64,000 nt of DNA, taken from positions 62,001 to 126,000 of the forward strand of contig CBDEUC010000003.1 in NCBI GenBank assembly GCA_965243105.1, read 5' to 3'. Each line of letters starts with the position of its first letter. Position 1 is the stretch's first letter. The DNA comes from WLWS01 sp965243105 (GTDB lineage Bacteria; Pseudomonadota; Gammaproteobacteria; Eutrophobiales; Eutrophobiaceae). The position numbers were made by a program, and so were the translations under genes. The notes below the pieces were generated by a model. It did not search any database. It worked only from the letters and a program-made list of their open reading frames with translations, and was not told the origin of the DNA. Below are positions 35,278-44,153 of this stretch, one piece after another.

Positions 35278-37134
35278 CTAGTGAAAGCTGGGCGAAACAG
35301 GTGCTTCCATGTGTGTCTCCTCGAGGCAGCGGGCCTTGATTTCCTCGATACTGCCGCCAAAGTCAAACATGGGTGTATCACCACGTGCGCTGCTCAGCTC
35401 TTCGCGCAGTGATGCAGTCGCTGCCTCATCCACCGAGCCGTCACTATTGAGCACCACACCGTATCGCTTCGCGCCTTCAGCGCTGACAAGTCCGCGTTCT
35501 ACATCCTGTCTCACCAGCTCTGCTTCGCGTGCATAGGGATCACCCCAGCCTCCACCACCCCAGGTATTAAAGTAAAGCAAGTCACCCTCTTTCACTTCGA
35601 TACCTTCGCATTTTGAACCCAGCCATTGTTCAGTGCCGTCAGTCCTGACCAGCAGCTTGCTGGAACGCTGTCCCGGCTCACCACCGTTAACTCCCCAGGG
35701 ATAGGTCAACCAACGCTCGTCGTGAATCGCGATAGTGCCGTCACAGAGAAATCGATATGCCACCCGCAGTCCATTACCACCTCGATGCAAACCGGCGCCA
35801 CCCGAGTCCTCAATGGGTTCGTAAATCTCGATGCGCAGTGGAAAATAGGCTTCTATGAACTCATTGGGTACATTGGTAAAGCTTGGCCACAGGGAATGAC
35901 CATCGGGGCCATCGCCCGCGGGACGCCCTGGTATTCCGCCAAATCCAATCTGGAATAGCTGGAACCATTCACCATTCTTGTCATAGCCCGAGTAAAAAAG
36001 ATGGGGACTGTCAGAAAAACCAGCCGCATTTAATGCTTCAGGTGCGCCCTGTCCCAGCAGGCCACCCATCACATCAAAAATTCTACCAAGGGCATGGGTA
36101 CGCCCGGACAGGGCCGCTGGATAGTTTGGCTTTAACAATGACCCCTGTGGAATACGCACATCGACAAGATCGTAAAAACCGTCATTAAAAAGAATATGTG
36201 GATCAAAAAGGTTAATAGTGAAGGCACCAAAAAACATCTTGAACATCTCTTCACTCAGGTAAAAATTAATTGAGCTCTTCGCCTGGGGATCGGTTCCGTC
36301 AAAATCAAAAATAGCCTTTGAACCTTCGCGCCAGAGTGTGCACTTGATCTTGTATGGCCCCATACCCACCCCGTCATCACAGAGATAGTCCTCAAAAGTA
36401 CGTGGCTCTTCCGGCACCAGCATCTCGATAATCTGCTTCATGGCCTGGTGATTACGTTCCAGCATGATTTCCATGGTGGTGTGCAATACATCGTCACCAA
36501 AACGTTCCGCCAGTTCATTCACTCTTTTTGCTGCAGTATTGCAGGCCGCGACCAGCGCATTAAGATCAAAGCGATTCCACTGGGACGTACGGACGTTGTG
36601 CAGTATGAGTTCCAGCACCTCTTCCTGTAATTCACCCTGCTTGTACAACTTGGTGGGTGGTATGCGTATACCTTCCTGGAAAATAGTAGTGGCTTCGATG
36701 GGTATACTGCCGGGCACCATGCCGCCGTTGTCTGACATGTGTCCAAACATGGCAGACCAGGCAATATGACGGTGGTCTTTGAAAATTGGCACGAGAACGA
36801 TCCAGTCAGGTAGATGTGATACCGCGCCGTTACACATGTAGGGATCGTTGGTAATGATGATATCACCTTCATGGATTTCATTTTCATAGGCTTCCATGAA
36901 ACCATAGATAAACGAACCAAATTGTCCCACGACCATCTTGCCATCACGATTGGCAATCATGGGGAAACAGTCGCCCTGCTCTCTAATTCCCGGAGACATG
37001 GCTGTCCGAAATAGTACCGCGTCCATTTCAACCCGGGCATTCTTCAATGCGTTTTCGATAATGTCCACGGTGACTGTATCAACGTCGACCCTTTTCAGTG
37101 CCGTTGTATTCTTTTCAATAATAGTTGCAGTCAT
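35278..37134 (-). CDS. hyuB: Hydantoinase/oxoprolinase subunit B (HyuB)
   Basis: A 618-residue subunit B of the ATP-dependent N-methylhydantoinase / 5-oxoprolinase / acetone-acetophenone carboxylase family. Family motifs seen are FRTAMSPGIREQGDCF, ITNDPYMCNGAVSHLPDW, GHMSDNGGMVPGS, GAGLHRGGNGLRV and the C-terminal GGGGWGDPYAREAELV. The length is slightly above the usual 520-600. It is encoded 10 bases after hyuA and makes the complex with it. The family catalyses ATP-driven opening of cyclic amides, or ATP-driven carboxylation of ketones. No third carboxylase subunit is present, which favours the hydantoinase/lactamase reading. Confidence 0.93.
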   Translation of the reverse strand: MTATIIEKNTTALKRVDVDTVTVDIIENALKNARVEMDAVLFRTAMSPGIREQGDCFPMIANRDGKMVVGQFGSFIYGFMEAYENEIHEGDIIITNDPYMCNGAVSHLPDWIVLVPIFKDHRHIAWSAMFGHMSDNGGMVPGSIPIEATTIFQEGIRIPPTKLYKQGELQEEVLELILHNVRTSQWNRFDLNALVAACNTAAKRVNELAERFGDDVLHTTMEIMLERNHQAMKQIIEMLVPEEPRTFEDYLCDDGVGMGPYKIKCTLWREGSKAIFDFDGTDPQAKSSINFYLSEEMFKMFFGAFTINLFDPHILFNDGFYDLVDVRIPQGSLLKPNYPAALSGRTHALGRIFDVMGGLLGQGAPEALNAAGFSDSPHLFYSGYDKNGEWFQLFQIGFGGIPGRPAGDGPDGHSLWPSFTNVPNEFIEAYFPLRIEIYEPIEDSGGAGLHRGGNGLRVAYRFLCDGTIAIHDERWLTYPWGVNGGEPGQRSSKLLVRTDGTEQWLGSKCEGIEVKEGDLLYFNTWGGGGWGDPYAREAELVRQDVERGLVSAEGAKRYGVVLNSDGSVDEAATASLREELSSARGDTPMFDFGGSIEEIKARCLEETHMEAPVSPSFH

Positions 37135-37144
37135 TTCTATTTCC

Positions 37145-39205
37145 TCAGGCTACCGGGTTGATGACCAGGTTGCCCTGGTTGTCTACCGTTGCTTCATATC
37201 CAGGCAGGATCACCGTGGTCGAATCCATCTCGCCAATGATGGCAGGACCCGGTACTGTCAATTTGCTGTTTAGTTTTTCACGTGCATAAATCGTGATGTC
37301 GTGCCATTCGCCTTCGTAGTAAAAGCGACTGTCGTGAATACGGCAGTCACCCAGTGTCGTCCCTTCTTCACCGGATATAAGCTCCGCGATTGCTCCTGAA
37401 CGAGCGCGAACAATTGCTCGAATCATGACAATCTCATGGCCCTCACCAAGGTCAAAGGTAAACAGCTGCCTATGCTCTTCATCAAAGCGCTGTGTCAGCC
37501 CTTTGATACCATCCCTGTTGAGATCTTCTTCAGTAAAGTCCAGGGAAATCTGGTACGCCTGTCCGGCATAACGAAAATCCGCCTGGTAGAATGTTTCCTG
37601 TTCCGATGCAGGAATACCATCTGCATTGAGTGATTCAGAGGCCTTGGACTGCAGGTCGCTGAGGTCAGCAAGCAGTTGCTCGACACTTGAATCCACGGCC
37701 ATGGTCACGTACGTGCGAGCCGCCTCGTCCTGGACCTGGGTTGTTGCATCCCCGTATGCGCAGAGCACACCCGGTCCCGGGGGAACGATCACCGGCCAGG
37801 CGCCGCTCAGTATACCGAGGGCGTTTGCGTGCAGGGGACCGGCACCGCCAAAGCCCACCAGTGAAAAATCGCGCGGATCATAACCCTGCTCCACCGATAC
37901 CAGCCGCAGGGCGCCAAACATCGCCTCGTTGACGATCTTGATAATACCTTCAGCCGCTTCCATCAGGCCTATGCCCATGGCATCGGCCACTTTCTGTACC
38001 GCTTTCTCGGCGGCCGACTTGTCTATGGCCATGGCGCCACCCAGCTGAACATCCGACGGCAGGTAACCAAGAACAACATTCGCATCACAAACAGTAGGCT
38101 CTTCACCACCTTTCATGTAGGCAGCAGGTCCGGGCACCGCTCCGGCTGACATCGGGCCTACTCGCAGAGCTTTAGTTAGCTCGGGCACAAAGGCAATGGA
38201 ACCGCCACCTGCTCCAACGGTCCGAACATCCACGGAAGGTGCACGTACACGAACATCGCCAACGATGGTTTCCCTTCGAACCTGGGCCTTTCCATTTTGT
38301 ATGAGGGCTACATCGGTGGATGTGCCTCCCATATCAAAGGTAAGAATGTTGTCGTAACCTGCACGGGAGCAGAAATAAATAGCACCGGATACACCCCCTG
38401 CAGGGCCTGACATCAGCATGTTGACCGGCGATTCCGCCGAGGCCCTGCCCGACGCGAGACCTCCATCAGATCGAAGAATGGACAGGCCGGTGTCTTCCCC
38501 CATGCGTTCGGCCAGTGCCTGCTGCAGGTTATTTACATACTTTGCGACCTCAGGACGAACATAGGCATTGACCACTGTGGTTTCCGCTCGTTCGTATTCC
38601 TGCATCTCGGGTACTACTTCGCTGGAAATCGAAATGGGAATGTCACTGAAAACCTCTCTCGCTATGGCTTCTGCTTTTTTCTCATTTTCACCATTGATAT
38701 AGGCATTGGTAAAACAGATAGTCAGGGACTCCACTTCACCCCGCGCATGCAAGGACTTTAACTCTTTCCGTAGCGCCTCTTCATTTAATTCCTCGATCAC
38801 CTGTCCATCGGCTGCAACACGTTCCTCCGCTTCGATAGTAAGCTCAAGTGGTGCCAGCAGAGGTTTCTTTACATAGCTCACCCAGCCACCGAGACCACCG
38901 GGACAAAAAGAACGGGCAACCTGCAGCACGTACTTGTAGCCCTTCGTCGTGACAAGGCCCACTTTCGCGCCCCGGCCGGTGAGTACCGCATTTGTGGCGA
39001 CAGTTGTTCCATGCATGACCCGGTTAATCGATGCCGGGTCCACGCCTGATTCTTCGCAAATCCGCGCAATACCGTTGAGTACACCGATGGAGGAGTCTTC
39101 CGGGGTAGACGGCACCTTGGCTGTATAGGTATCGCCGCTTTCCTCATTGATCAAGAGTAAGTCAGTGAACGTGCCGCCTACATCGACACCTAACCTGAAT
39201 GACAT
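37145..39205 (-). CDS. hyuA: Hydantoinase/oxoprolinase subunit A (HyuA)
   Basis: A 686-residue ATP-binding subunit. The ASKHA-type phosphate motif LGVDVGGTFTDLLLI is at the N terminus, HGTTVATNAVLTGRGAKVGLV follows, then GPAGGVSGA, LTFDMGGTSTDVALI and VGFGGAGPLHA, all family hallmarks. The segment GGWVSYVKKPLLAPLELTIEAEERV resembles N-methylhydantoinase A or acetophenone carboxylase rather than eukaryotic 5-oxoprolinase. It phosphorylates the ring carbonyl so that HyuB can complete hydrolysis. It is second gene of the operon, 29 bases after the lyase gene. Confidence 0.93.
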   Translation of the reverse strand: MSFRLGVDVGGTFTDLLLINEESGDTYTAKVPSTPEDSSIGVLNGIARICEESGVDPASINRVMHGTTVATNAVLTGRGAKVGLVTTKGYKYVLQVARSFCPGGLGGWVSYVKKPLLAPLELTIEAEERVAADGQVIEELNEEALRKELKSLHARGEVESLTICFTNAYINGENEKKAEAIAREVFSDIPISISSEVVPEMQEYERAETTVVNAYVRPEVAKYVNNLQQALAERMGEDTGLSILRSDGGLASGRASAESPVNMLMSGPAGGVSGAIYFCSRAGYDNILTFDMGGTSTDVALIQNGKAQVRRETIVGDVRVRAPSVDVRTVGAGGGSIAFVPELTKALRVGPMSAGAVPGPAAYMKGGEEPTVCDANVVLGYLPSDVQLGGAMAIDKSAAEKAVQKVADAMGIGLMEAAEGIIKIVNEAMFGALRLVSVEQGYDPRDFSLVGFGGAGPLHANALGILSGAWPVIVPPGPGVLCAYGDATTQVQDEAARTYVTMAVDSSVEQLLADLSDLQSKASESLNADGIPASEQETFYQADFRYAGQAYQISLDFTEEDLNRDGIKGLTQRFDEEHRQLFTFDLGEGHEIVMIRAIVRARSGAIAELISGEEGTTLGDCRIHDSRFYYEGEWHDITIYAREKLNSKLTVPGPAIIGEMDSTTVILPGYEATVDNQGNLVINPVA

Positions 39206-39234
39206 TATTTCATCTCCTTAGATTAACCCGGCAG

Positions 39235-40155
39235 CTAGGCGGCCGTGTTGGCTGGGAAAACGCCGGCCCGGGTCAACATGGCCGGCATTGAAGCTTCCAG
39301 TGGGCCTTCAAGCCATAGAGCTGTTTCGATTATTTTTTCAACGTCGACACCGGTGTCCATTCCCATGCGATTTATCATGTAGAGCAGATCTTCGGTAGCA
39401 ACATTACCGGTAGCTGCCGGAGCAAAAGGACATCCTCCAACACCGCCGCAGCTGGCGTCGAGTATCCTTACGCCTTCCTGTATCGCCACGTAGGCGTTTG
39501 CCACCCCGGTGTTTCTCGTATTGTGAAAATGGCAGCGCAGCCGGGCATCGCCGATGACCTGGCTGACTTTGCTAACAAGCTCCTGGACGTTTGATGGTCC
39601 GGCCGCTCCTATGGTGTCGGCGAGGGCTATTTCTTCAAAACCCATGTCAGCGAGACGGCCTGCAAGAGATACCACATGCTCTACGGGTACTTCTCCCTCA
39701 AACGGACAACCAAATGAAGCACCGATGGTGACGCCGGCAGTCAAGGTTGTTGAACCTACCTCGCGAGCAATGTTAGCCACGTTTTGCATGCTTTCTTCCG
39801 TGGTCGCTCCCTGGTTCTTCTGGTTAAACGTATTCGATGCAACGACGACGCAGTTAATCTCGTCAACACTGGTTTCAACAGCACGTTCAAAGCCGCGCAT
39901 GTTAAGGACCAGCCCGATGTAGGTGACATCATCCCTTTTCGGAAGCCGCTGTAACAATTCATCGGCATCAGCCATCTGCGGCACCCTCTTCGGGTTAACA
40001 AAGCTGACAACCTCCATTCTTCTTATACCCGAATCGATGAGGCGCGAAATGAGCTCAAGCTTGACTTCCGTGGACACAAGCTTTGCCTGGCTTTGCAAAC
40101 CGTCGCGCGGAGCAACATCAATTAATTCTATCTTTTCAGGCATTTGGTCAGGCAC
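39235..40155 (-). CDS. HMG-CoA lyase-like enzyme
   Basis: A 306-residue DRE-TIM metallolyase. IELIDVAPRDGLQSQ corresponds to the EVGPRDGLQNE metal-binding strand. ADTIGAA, CHFHNTRNTGVANA and the glycine loop with catalytic Cys, ASCGGVGGCPFAPAATGNVATEDL, are present. The enzyme should cleave a 3-hydroxy-3-methylglutaryl-CoA-like thioester into acetyl-CoA or pyruvate plus a smaller acid or ketone. It heads the operon hyuA-hyuB-hydrolase-LLM-SDR and is divergent from the CaiB-type CoA-transferase, which would supply its CoA substrate. An operator lies 32 bases before its start. Confidence 0.9.
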   Translation of the reverse strand: MPDQMPEKIELIDVAPRDGLQSQAKLVSTEVKLELISRLIDSGIRRMEVVSFVNPKRVPQMADADELLQRLPKRDDVTYIGLVLNMRGFERAVETSVDEINCVVVASNTFNQKNQGATTEESMQNVANIAREVGSTTLTAGVTIGASFGCPFEGEVPVEHVVSLAGRLADMGFEEIALADTIGAAGPSNVQELVSKVSQVIGDARLRCHFHNTRNTGVANAYVAIQEGVRILDASCGGVGGCPFAPAATGNVATEDLLYMINRMGMDTGVDVEKIIETALWLEGPLEASMPAMLTRAGVFPANTAA

Positions 40156-40186
40156 CAGTGCTCAAGGCACGTTTTGCTGTTAATTG

Positions 40187-40194
40187 TGTATACA
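40187..40194. promoter_or_regulatory. TGTATACA operator before the lyase-hyuAB operon
   Basis: A perfect 8-bp palindrome (GTGTATACAAA context) 32 bases upstream of the lyase start codon. It is centred 52 bp (five helical turns) from the sister site at 40239. Confidence 0.75.
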
Positions 40195-40238
40195 AAAATG
40201 CGATTATCCTCGAGTTGAGAGTTGAAATCTAGGCAAAA

Positions 40239-40246
40239 TGTATACA
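40239..40246. promoter_or_regulatory. TGTATACA operator before the CoA-transferase gene
   Basis: A perfect 8-bp palindrome with flank ATGTATACAATT. It ends six bases before the -35 of the CoA-transferase promoter. Confidence 0.75.
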
Positions 40247-40252
40247 ATTAAA

Positions 40253-40280
40253 TTGAACTTGGTGAATAAAGCCCTATAAT
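40253..40280 (+). promoter_or_regulatory. Sigma-70 promoter of CaiB-type CoA-transferase gene
   Basis: -35 TTGAAC (40253-40258), a 16-bp spacer and a perfect -10 TATAAT (40275-40280). An operator adjoins it upstream. The leader to the ATG at 40355 would be about 68 bases. Confidence 0.7.
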
Positions 40281-40354
40281 TGCGGGCCTGATAGCAGAGA
40301 CTGACAAGTTTATTAATAACTCATTTTCAACTTGTGTAAAAGATAGTTAAGTCC

Positions 40355-41569
40355 ATGGCAAGCGAAGAAGAACTGTTAAAAAATGGTCCCCTGGCCGATC
40401 TCAAGGTCATCGAAATGGGCGTTTTGCTCGCCGGGCCTTTTTGTGGACAGCTGCTGGGTGACAATGGTGCCGAGGTCATCAAGATCGAACAACCAAAAGT
40501 TGGCGACCCAATGCGCGACTGGGGCCAGGAAAAACCCCATGGAAAGTCGCTCTGGTGGCCGGTGATTGCGCGCAACAAGAAATCAATCACCCTTAACGCC
40601 AGGGTTCCGGAAGGCCAGGAAATAATAAAGAAACTGGTCAGCGAAGCTGATGTGATCATTGAGAATTTCAGACCGGGCACCATGGAAAAGTGGGGTCTGG
40701 GTTACGATGACCTCGCGAAGATCAATCCCCGCATCATCATGGTCAGGGTCACGGGCTTTGGCCAGGATGGTCCCTACTCTCCCCAGGCCGGCTATGGCTC
40801 AATTGGAGAAGCAATGGGTGGCATCCGTAACGTTGTGGGCGAAGTTGATCGCCCGCCCAGTCGTATCGGGGTCAGCCTGGGTGATGCCCTGGCTGCAACA
40901 TTTGCCATGGTAGGTACATTAACCGCCCTGCATGCTCGTGAAACGACGGGTCGAGGACAGGTTGTGGACTCGGCCATCTATGAAGCCGTGCTTTCAATGA
41001 TGGAATCCCTTATTCCTGAATATCAGCAGGCTGGTTATGTGCGTACACGCAGTGGTTCCATTCTGCCCAATGTTGCCCCTTCTAATTCTTATCCCACTAA
41101 AGATGGCGACTACCTGATCGCTGCTAACCAGGATACCGTGTTTAAGCGCCTGGCCGAAGCCATGGGACAACCGGAGCTGGGTGAAAATGAACGTTACGCC
41201 ACCCACGCAGCCCGGGGCGACAATCAACAGGAACTTGATGATCTCATTGCCGACTGGACCAGGGGTTTTACCTCGGCCGAGCTTCGCGAATTGATGAACG
41301 AACACGGCGTGCCCAACGGTAAGATTTATACTGCTGCTGACATGCTTGAAGATGCCCACTACGCCGCTCGAAATGCCATCGTTACCCTGCAACATCCTGA
41401 ATTCGGCGACTTCAAAATGCATAACGTTTTTCCAAAGATGTCCGAGACCCAGGGCAAGGTTCGCTGGCCCGGGCCAGCACTGGGACAGCATAATGATGAA
41501 ATCTACCGCGAACGGCTGGGTCTTGATGAAGCCACCATGGCGGAATACCAGGAAAAAGGGATCATCTAG
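40355..41569 (+). CDS. CaiB/BaiF family CoA-transferase
   Basis: A 404-residue family III CoA-transferase, which moves CoA between carboxylic acids through an aspartyl-CoA thioester. LKVIEMGVLLAGPFCGQLLGDNGAEVIKIE is the family N terminus. The expected catalytic Asp lies in RIGVSLGDALAATFAMVGTL. NFRPGTMEKWGLGYDDL and the C-terminal GPALGQHNDEIYRERLGL are typical. It activates an organic acid of the island pathway, probably for the lyase encoded divergently. It is followed 20 bases later by the VOC gene. No strong ribosome-binding site was seen. Confidence 0.93.
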   Translation: MASEEELLKNGPLADLKVIEMGVLLAGPFCGQLLGDNGAEVIKIEQPKVGDPMRDWGQEKPHGKSLWWPVIARNKKSITLNARVPEGQEIIKKLVSEADVIIENFRPGTMEKWGLGYDDLAKINPRIIMVRVTGFGQDGPYSPQAGYGSIGEAMGGIRNVVGEVDRPPSRIGVSLGDALAATFAMVGTLTALHARETTGRGQVVDSAIYEAVLSMMESLIPEYQQAGYVRTRSGSILPNVAPSNSYPTKDGDYLIAANQDTVFKRLAEAMGQPELGENERYATHAARGDNQQELDDLIADWTRGFTSAELRELMNEHGVPNGKIYTAADMLEDAHYAARNAIVTLQHPEFGDFKMHNVFPKMSETQGKVRWPGPALGQHNDEIYRERLGLDEATMAEYQEKGII

Positions 41570-41589
41570 GTATCGCCACCGGCAAACTC

Positions 41590-41994
41590 ATGTTGCGCCG
41601 TATTCACCATCTGAATTTTGTTGTTAAGGACCTGGACGACGCCGTCAGGCGCTACTCCAGCGCTTTCGCCCTCGATGAGTGGCTTTACGATAATCATCCT
41701 CAGCGTCCCGTATTAACTGCCCGCGCTAAAATTGGTGAATCCTGGCTGGTACTGGTACAGCCCCTCGACACGGAATCCCCGCCGGCGCGTCATCTCGAGG
41801 AAAACGGGGAAGGTTTCTTTCTCCTATCCTTTGAGGTTGATAATATCAATGCTGCCCTGGAACGTGCAGAAAAGTCCGGTGCGGCTTTAATTGACCGCGA
41901 GGCGCGAAGCGGGATATTGAACTGGCAGGTTGCAGACCTCAAGCTTGAAGCGGAAAACGGAGCGCGACTGCAGCTTGTAGAAGAAAAAAAATAA
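41590..41994 (+). CDS. VOC/glyoxalase-fold protein (methylmalonyl-CoA epimerase-like)
   Basis: A 134-residue vicinal-oxygen-chelate protein. RRIHHLNFVVKDLDDAVRRYSSAF begins the first beta-alpha-beta-beta-beta unit. Possible metal ligands are His in the first strand, Gln in LVLVQPL, and Glu near the C-terminal ARLQLVEE, as in the epimerase/HPPD group. It is in the same transcript as the CoA-transferase, so an epimerase or isomerase acting on an acyl-CoA is plausible but unproved. Confidence 0.82.
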   Translation: MLRRIHHLNFVVKDLDDAVRRYSSAFALDEWLYDNHPQRPVLTARAKIGESWLVLVQPLDTESPPARHLEENGEGFFLLSFEVDNINAALERAEKSGAALIDREARSGILNWQVADLKLEAENGARLQLVEEKK

Positions 41995-42021
41995 GCCCAC
42001 CGCCTCGAGGCGGCGGGCTTA
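41992..42021. terminator. Hairpin between convergent VOC and peroxiredoxin genes
   Basis: The GC-rich inverted repeat AAGCCCACCGCC / GGCGGCGGGCTT (one mismatch) with loop TCGA covers the VOC stop region. No long T-run follows, so termination may be only partial or Rho-assisted. Confidence 0.6.
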
Positions 42022-42037
42022 TACAATGAGTTTGCGT

Positions 42038-42520
42038 TTAAAGATTTTCCAGTACGTGTTCGGCAGAACTCACCTTGAAGGTGCCGCCTTCTTCGACAAA
42101 AAGGCCAGACACAACACCATCATCCACGATCATCGCAAAACGTTGTCCTCTCTGTCCCATGCCAAAACCACTGGCGTCGAGTTCCAGGCCAAGAGCTCGT
42201 GTATAGTCACCATTTCCATCGGCCAGCATTTCAACCTTGCCCTCGGCTCCGGCACTCTTGCCCCAGGCATCCATCACAAAAACATCGTTGACCGCCATGC
42301 AGGCAATGGTATCAACACCTTTTGCCTTGATAGCATCGGCCTGTTCGACAAAACCGGGTAAATGCTCCCTTGAACAGGTAGGTGTAAAGGCTCCGGGCAC
42401 GGAAAATACCACAACTTTCTTGCCACCAAATAAATCGCTGCTTTTCAGGGCGCCAGGACCGTCTGCGTTCATTACAGTAAAACCGCCCTCGGGGGCGCTG
42501 TCACCAACACTAATCGTCAT
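42038..42520 (-). CDS. Peroxiredoxin, Prx5 (AhpC/TSA-redoxin) type
   Basis: A 160-residue thiol peroxidase. The peroxidatic Cys is in the Prx5 signature VPGAFTPTCS. FVMDAWGK and the C-terminal GTFKVSSAEHVLENL complete it. In bacteria Prx5 enzymes use glutaredoxin/glutathione or thioredoxin as reductant. A near-operator (42605-42616) lies 85 bases upstream, so it may belong to the catabolic regulon as a guard against peroxide or oxidised flavin products. Confidence 0.93.
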   Translation of the reverse strand: MTISVGDSAPEGGFTVMNADGPGALKSSDLFGGKKVVVFSVPGAFTPTCSREHLPGFVEQADAIKAKGVDTIACMAVNDVFVMDAWGKSAGAEGKVEMLADGNGDYTRALGLELDASGFGMGQRGQRFAMIVDDGVVSGLFVEEGGTFKVSSAEHVLENL

Positions 42521-42604
42521 GTTTCTCTCCTTCTTGGGAATTATTAATCAGGTCCAGTAAGCCTTACTGAATCCCGAGCGGGGTAAAGCCATAGTATACT
42601 GTCA

Positions 42605-42616
42605 ATTCTATACAAT
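42605..42616. promoter_or_regulatory. Near-match (11 of 12) to ATTGTATACAAT upstream of peroxiredoxin
   Basis: ATTCTATACAAT differs from the full operator by one base. It lies between the peroxiredoxin start and the end of the upstream quinone-oxidoreductase-like gene, overlapping that gene's stop codon. Confidence 0.4.
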
Positions 42617-43576
42617 CTGCAGTGCCAGCTTGCCTCGCACATGCCCGGCCTCGCTCAGGGCCAGTGCCTCACCAGCCTGTTCAAGGGGAAAAACCTGCAC
42701 CGGCAATGGCTGCAAATCACCCTGTTCCAGTAAGGAAGATATTTCCGCCAGCTGAGTACCATTGGGTTCGACAAACATCAGCCCGGCTTTCACGCCGTGC
42801 TCCTGTCCGAGTTTTTCCAGTGTCGGCACCGTATCCAGCAAGCCATTGATGGTCACGATCCTGCCACTCCCCTTCTTTATGTAGTCAAAATTCAGTGCGA
42901 CGTTTTCGCTACCACTACAATCGAAAACCACGTCAACACCTCCGTCCGAAAAACCGGACACGGCAGCGGCAATGTCCTCTGTGCGGTAATCAATGGCAAG
43001 GTCTGCCCCAAGATCACGAACATAATCATGATTATGACTGCTCGCCGTGGTACAGACCCTGGCACCCAGGTGCCTGGCAATCTGGATAGCAAATCCTCCA
43101 ACCCCACCTGCGCCCGCGGTGATCAATACCGATTCACCGCTTTTCAATGAACAAAAATCAATTAGCGCCTGCCAGGCAGTTAATACGGTTAGTGGGATAG
43201 TTGATGCCGTGACAAAATCAAGGTTGGCGGGTAAAGGGGCAACCATCGACGCATCGGCGATGGAATACTCGGCAAAGCTGCCATGTTGCACAATCGCAAG
43301 GCGATTATACGCATAGACCGCGGTGCCGGGTTCAGGACCTTTAACCTCGCTGCCCACTGCTTCAATGGTACCGGCAAGATCCCAACCTGGCACTACCGGC
43401 AGTTGGTGAGTAAAAGCCTGGGCCAGCCAGCCTTCGCGCATTTTCCAGTCTGCAGGATTGACACCTGCAGCATGCACCTTGATTAATACTTCGGTATCAC
43501 CATAAGGCGGCATGGGCATGTCACGGTAGTGAATAACATCGGGCCCACCGAATTCATCAAGAACAATCGCTTTCAT
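42608..43576 (-). CDS. Zinc-free MDR oxidoreductase (quinone oxidoreductase-like)
   Basis: A 322-residue medium-chain dehydrogenase/reductase. The N-terminal catalytic domain starts MKAIVLDEFGGPDVIHYRD with AGVNPADWKMREG. The NADP fold carries ITAGAGGVGGFAIQIARHLGARV. No structural-zinc Cys cluster is present, as in quinone oxidoreductases and enoyl reductases. It reduces an enone, quinone or enoyl group, with the substrate unknown. It is alone on the - strand between the peroxiredoxin and SnoaL genes. Confidence 0.9.
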   Translation of the reverse strand: MKAIVLDEFGGPDVIHYRDMPMPPYGDTEVLIKVHAAGVNPADWKMREGWLAQAFTHQLPVVPGWDLAGTIEAVGSEVKGPEPGTAVYAYNRLAIVQHGSFAEYSIADASMVAPLPANLDFVTASTIPLTVLTAWQALIDFCSLKSGESVLITAGAGGVGGFAIQIARHLGARVCTTASSHNHDYVRDLGADLAIDYRTEDIAAAVSGFSDGGVDVVFDCSGSENVALNFDYIKKGSGRIVTINGLLDTVPTLEKLGQEHGVKAGLMFVEPNGTQLAEISSLLEQGDLQPLPVQVFPLEQAGEALALSEAGHVRGKLALQIV

Positions 43577-43727
43577 ACCTGGCTCTGGATGACCGAGACT
43601 TACAAAATTAGAAATTTTTTATCCAGGCTAGGCACGAGTCTTTCGAGAAGCGCAGCGTATATGATAATACGTGAGCATTCGAGAAAGACGAGAACAACGC
43701 CTGGGTGAAAAAGGACAATTTTGCTTT

Positions 43728-44126
43728 TTAGACAAGGACGTTCGTGCCGCTCATGTAGATATAGATCTCCTGGAACTTGTCTCCACGAATACGCCAGAAG
43801 TTGGTATTTTCCAGCAGAGTCTGGTTACCGTCGGCATCGATCAATTCAGCGACAAAGCTGGCGACAATTCGGCCATTATCTTCATCAACGGTAATTTCAA
43901 AATCCCTGTGAATGATGGTTTCGAACGCGCCCATGAAATCGACAAACATACGCTTGATATTGTCCTTGCCGGCGTGGGTGGCAAAGGCAGTTTGCGTCGT
44001 CATCATGGCATTGTCGTGGAAACAGTCGAGTACGGCATCCAGGTTCTTGGCATCTACGTTAGCGAAATACTTGTTGATCGCCAGGTCAATCAGCCCTTCC
44101 CGGTCAAGTGTAGATTGGTATTGCAT
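43728..44126 (-). CDS. SnoaL/NTF2-like protein (second of tandem pair)
   Basis: A 132-residue cone-shaped NTF2-fold domain. ALDCFHDNAMM-type (here AVLDCFHDNAMM), a basic loop, then four strands ending FQEIYIYMSGTNVLV. It is clearly paralogous to the neighbour at 44154, sharing LDCFH, IK.MFV and YMSG.N.L. Members are small isomerases, dehydratases or hydrolases with varied active sites, so no reaction is assigned. It is third gene of the racemase operon, 27 bases after its paralogue. Confidence 0.82.
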   Translation of the reverse strand: MQYQSTLDREGLIDLAINKYFANVDAKNLDAVLDCFHDNAMMTTQTAFATHAGKDNIKRMFVDFMGAFETIIHRDFEITVDEDNGRIVASFVAELIDADGNQTLLENTNFWRIRGDKFQEIYIYMSGTNVLV

Positions 44127-44153
44127 AGTCCTTATCCTGTCAGTCTTTGGTTG

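Noticed and set aside
35278..39205. Acetone or acetophenone carboxylase
   Set aside because: HyuA/HyuB-type subunits are shared, but the additional small carboxylase subunit is absent and the neighbouring amidase-like gene fits ring opening better. Not excluded entirely.
43695..43728. AT-rich hairpin (AAAAAG...CTTTTT) after the SnoaL genes as a terminator
   Set aside because: The stem is short, almost all A-T and imperfect; too weak to support.
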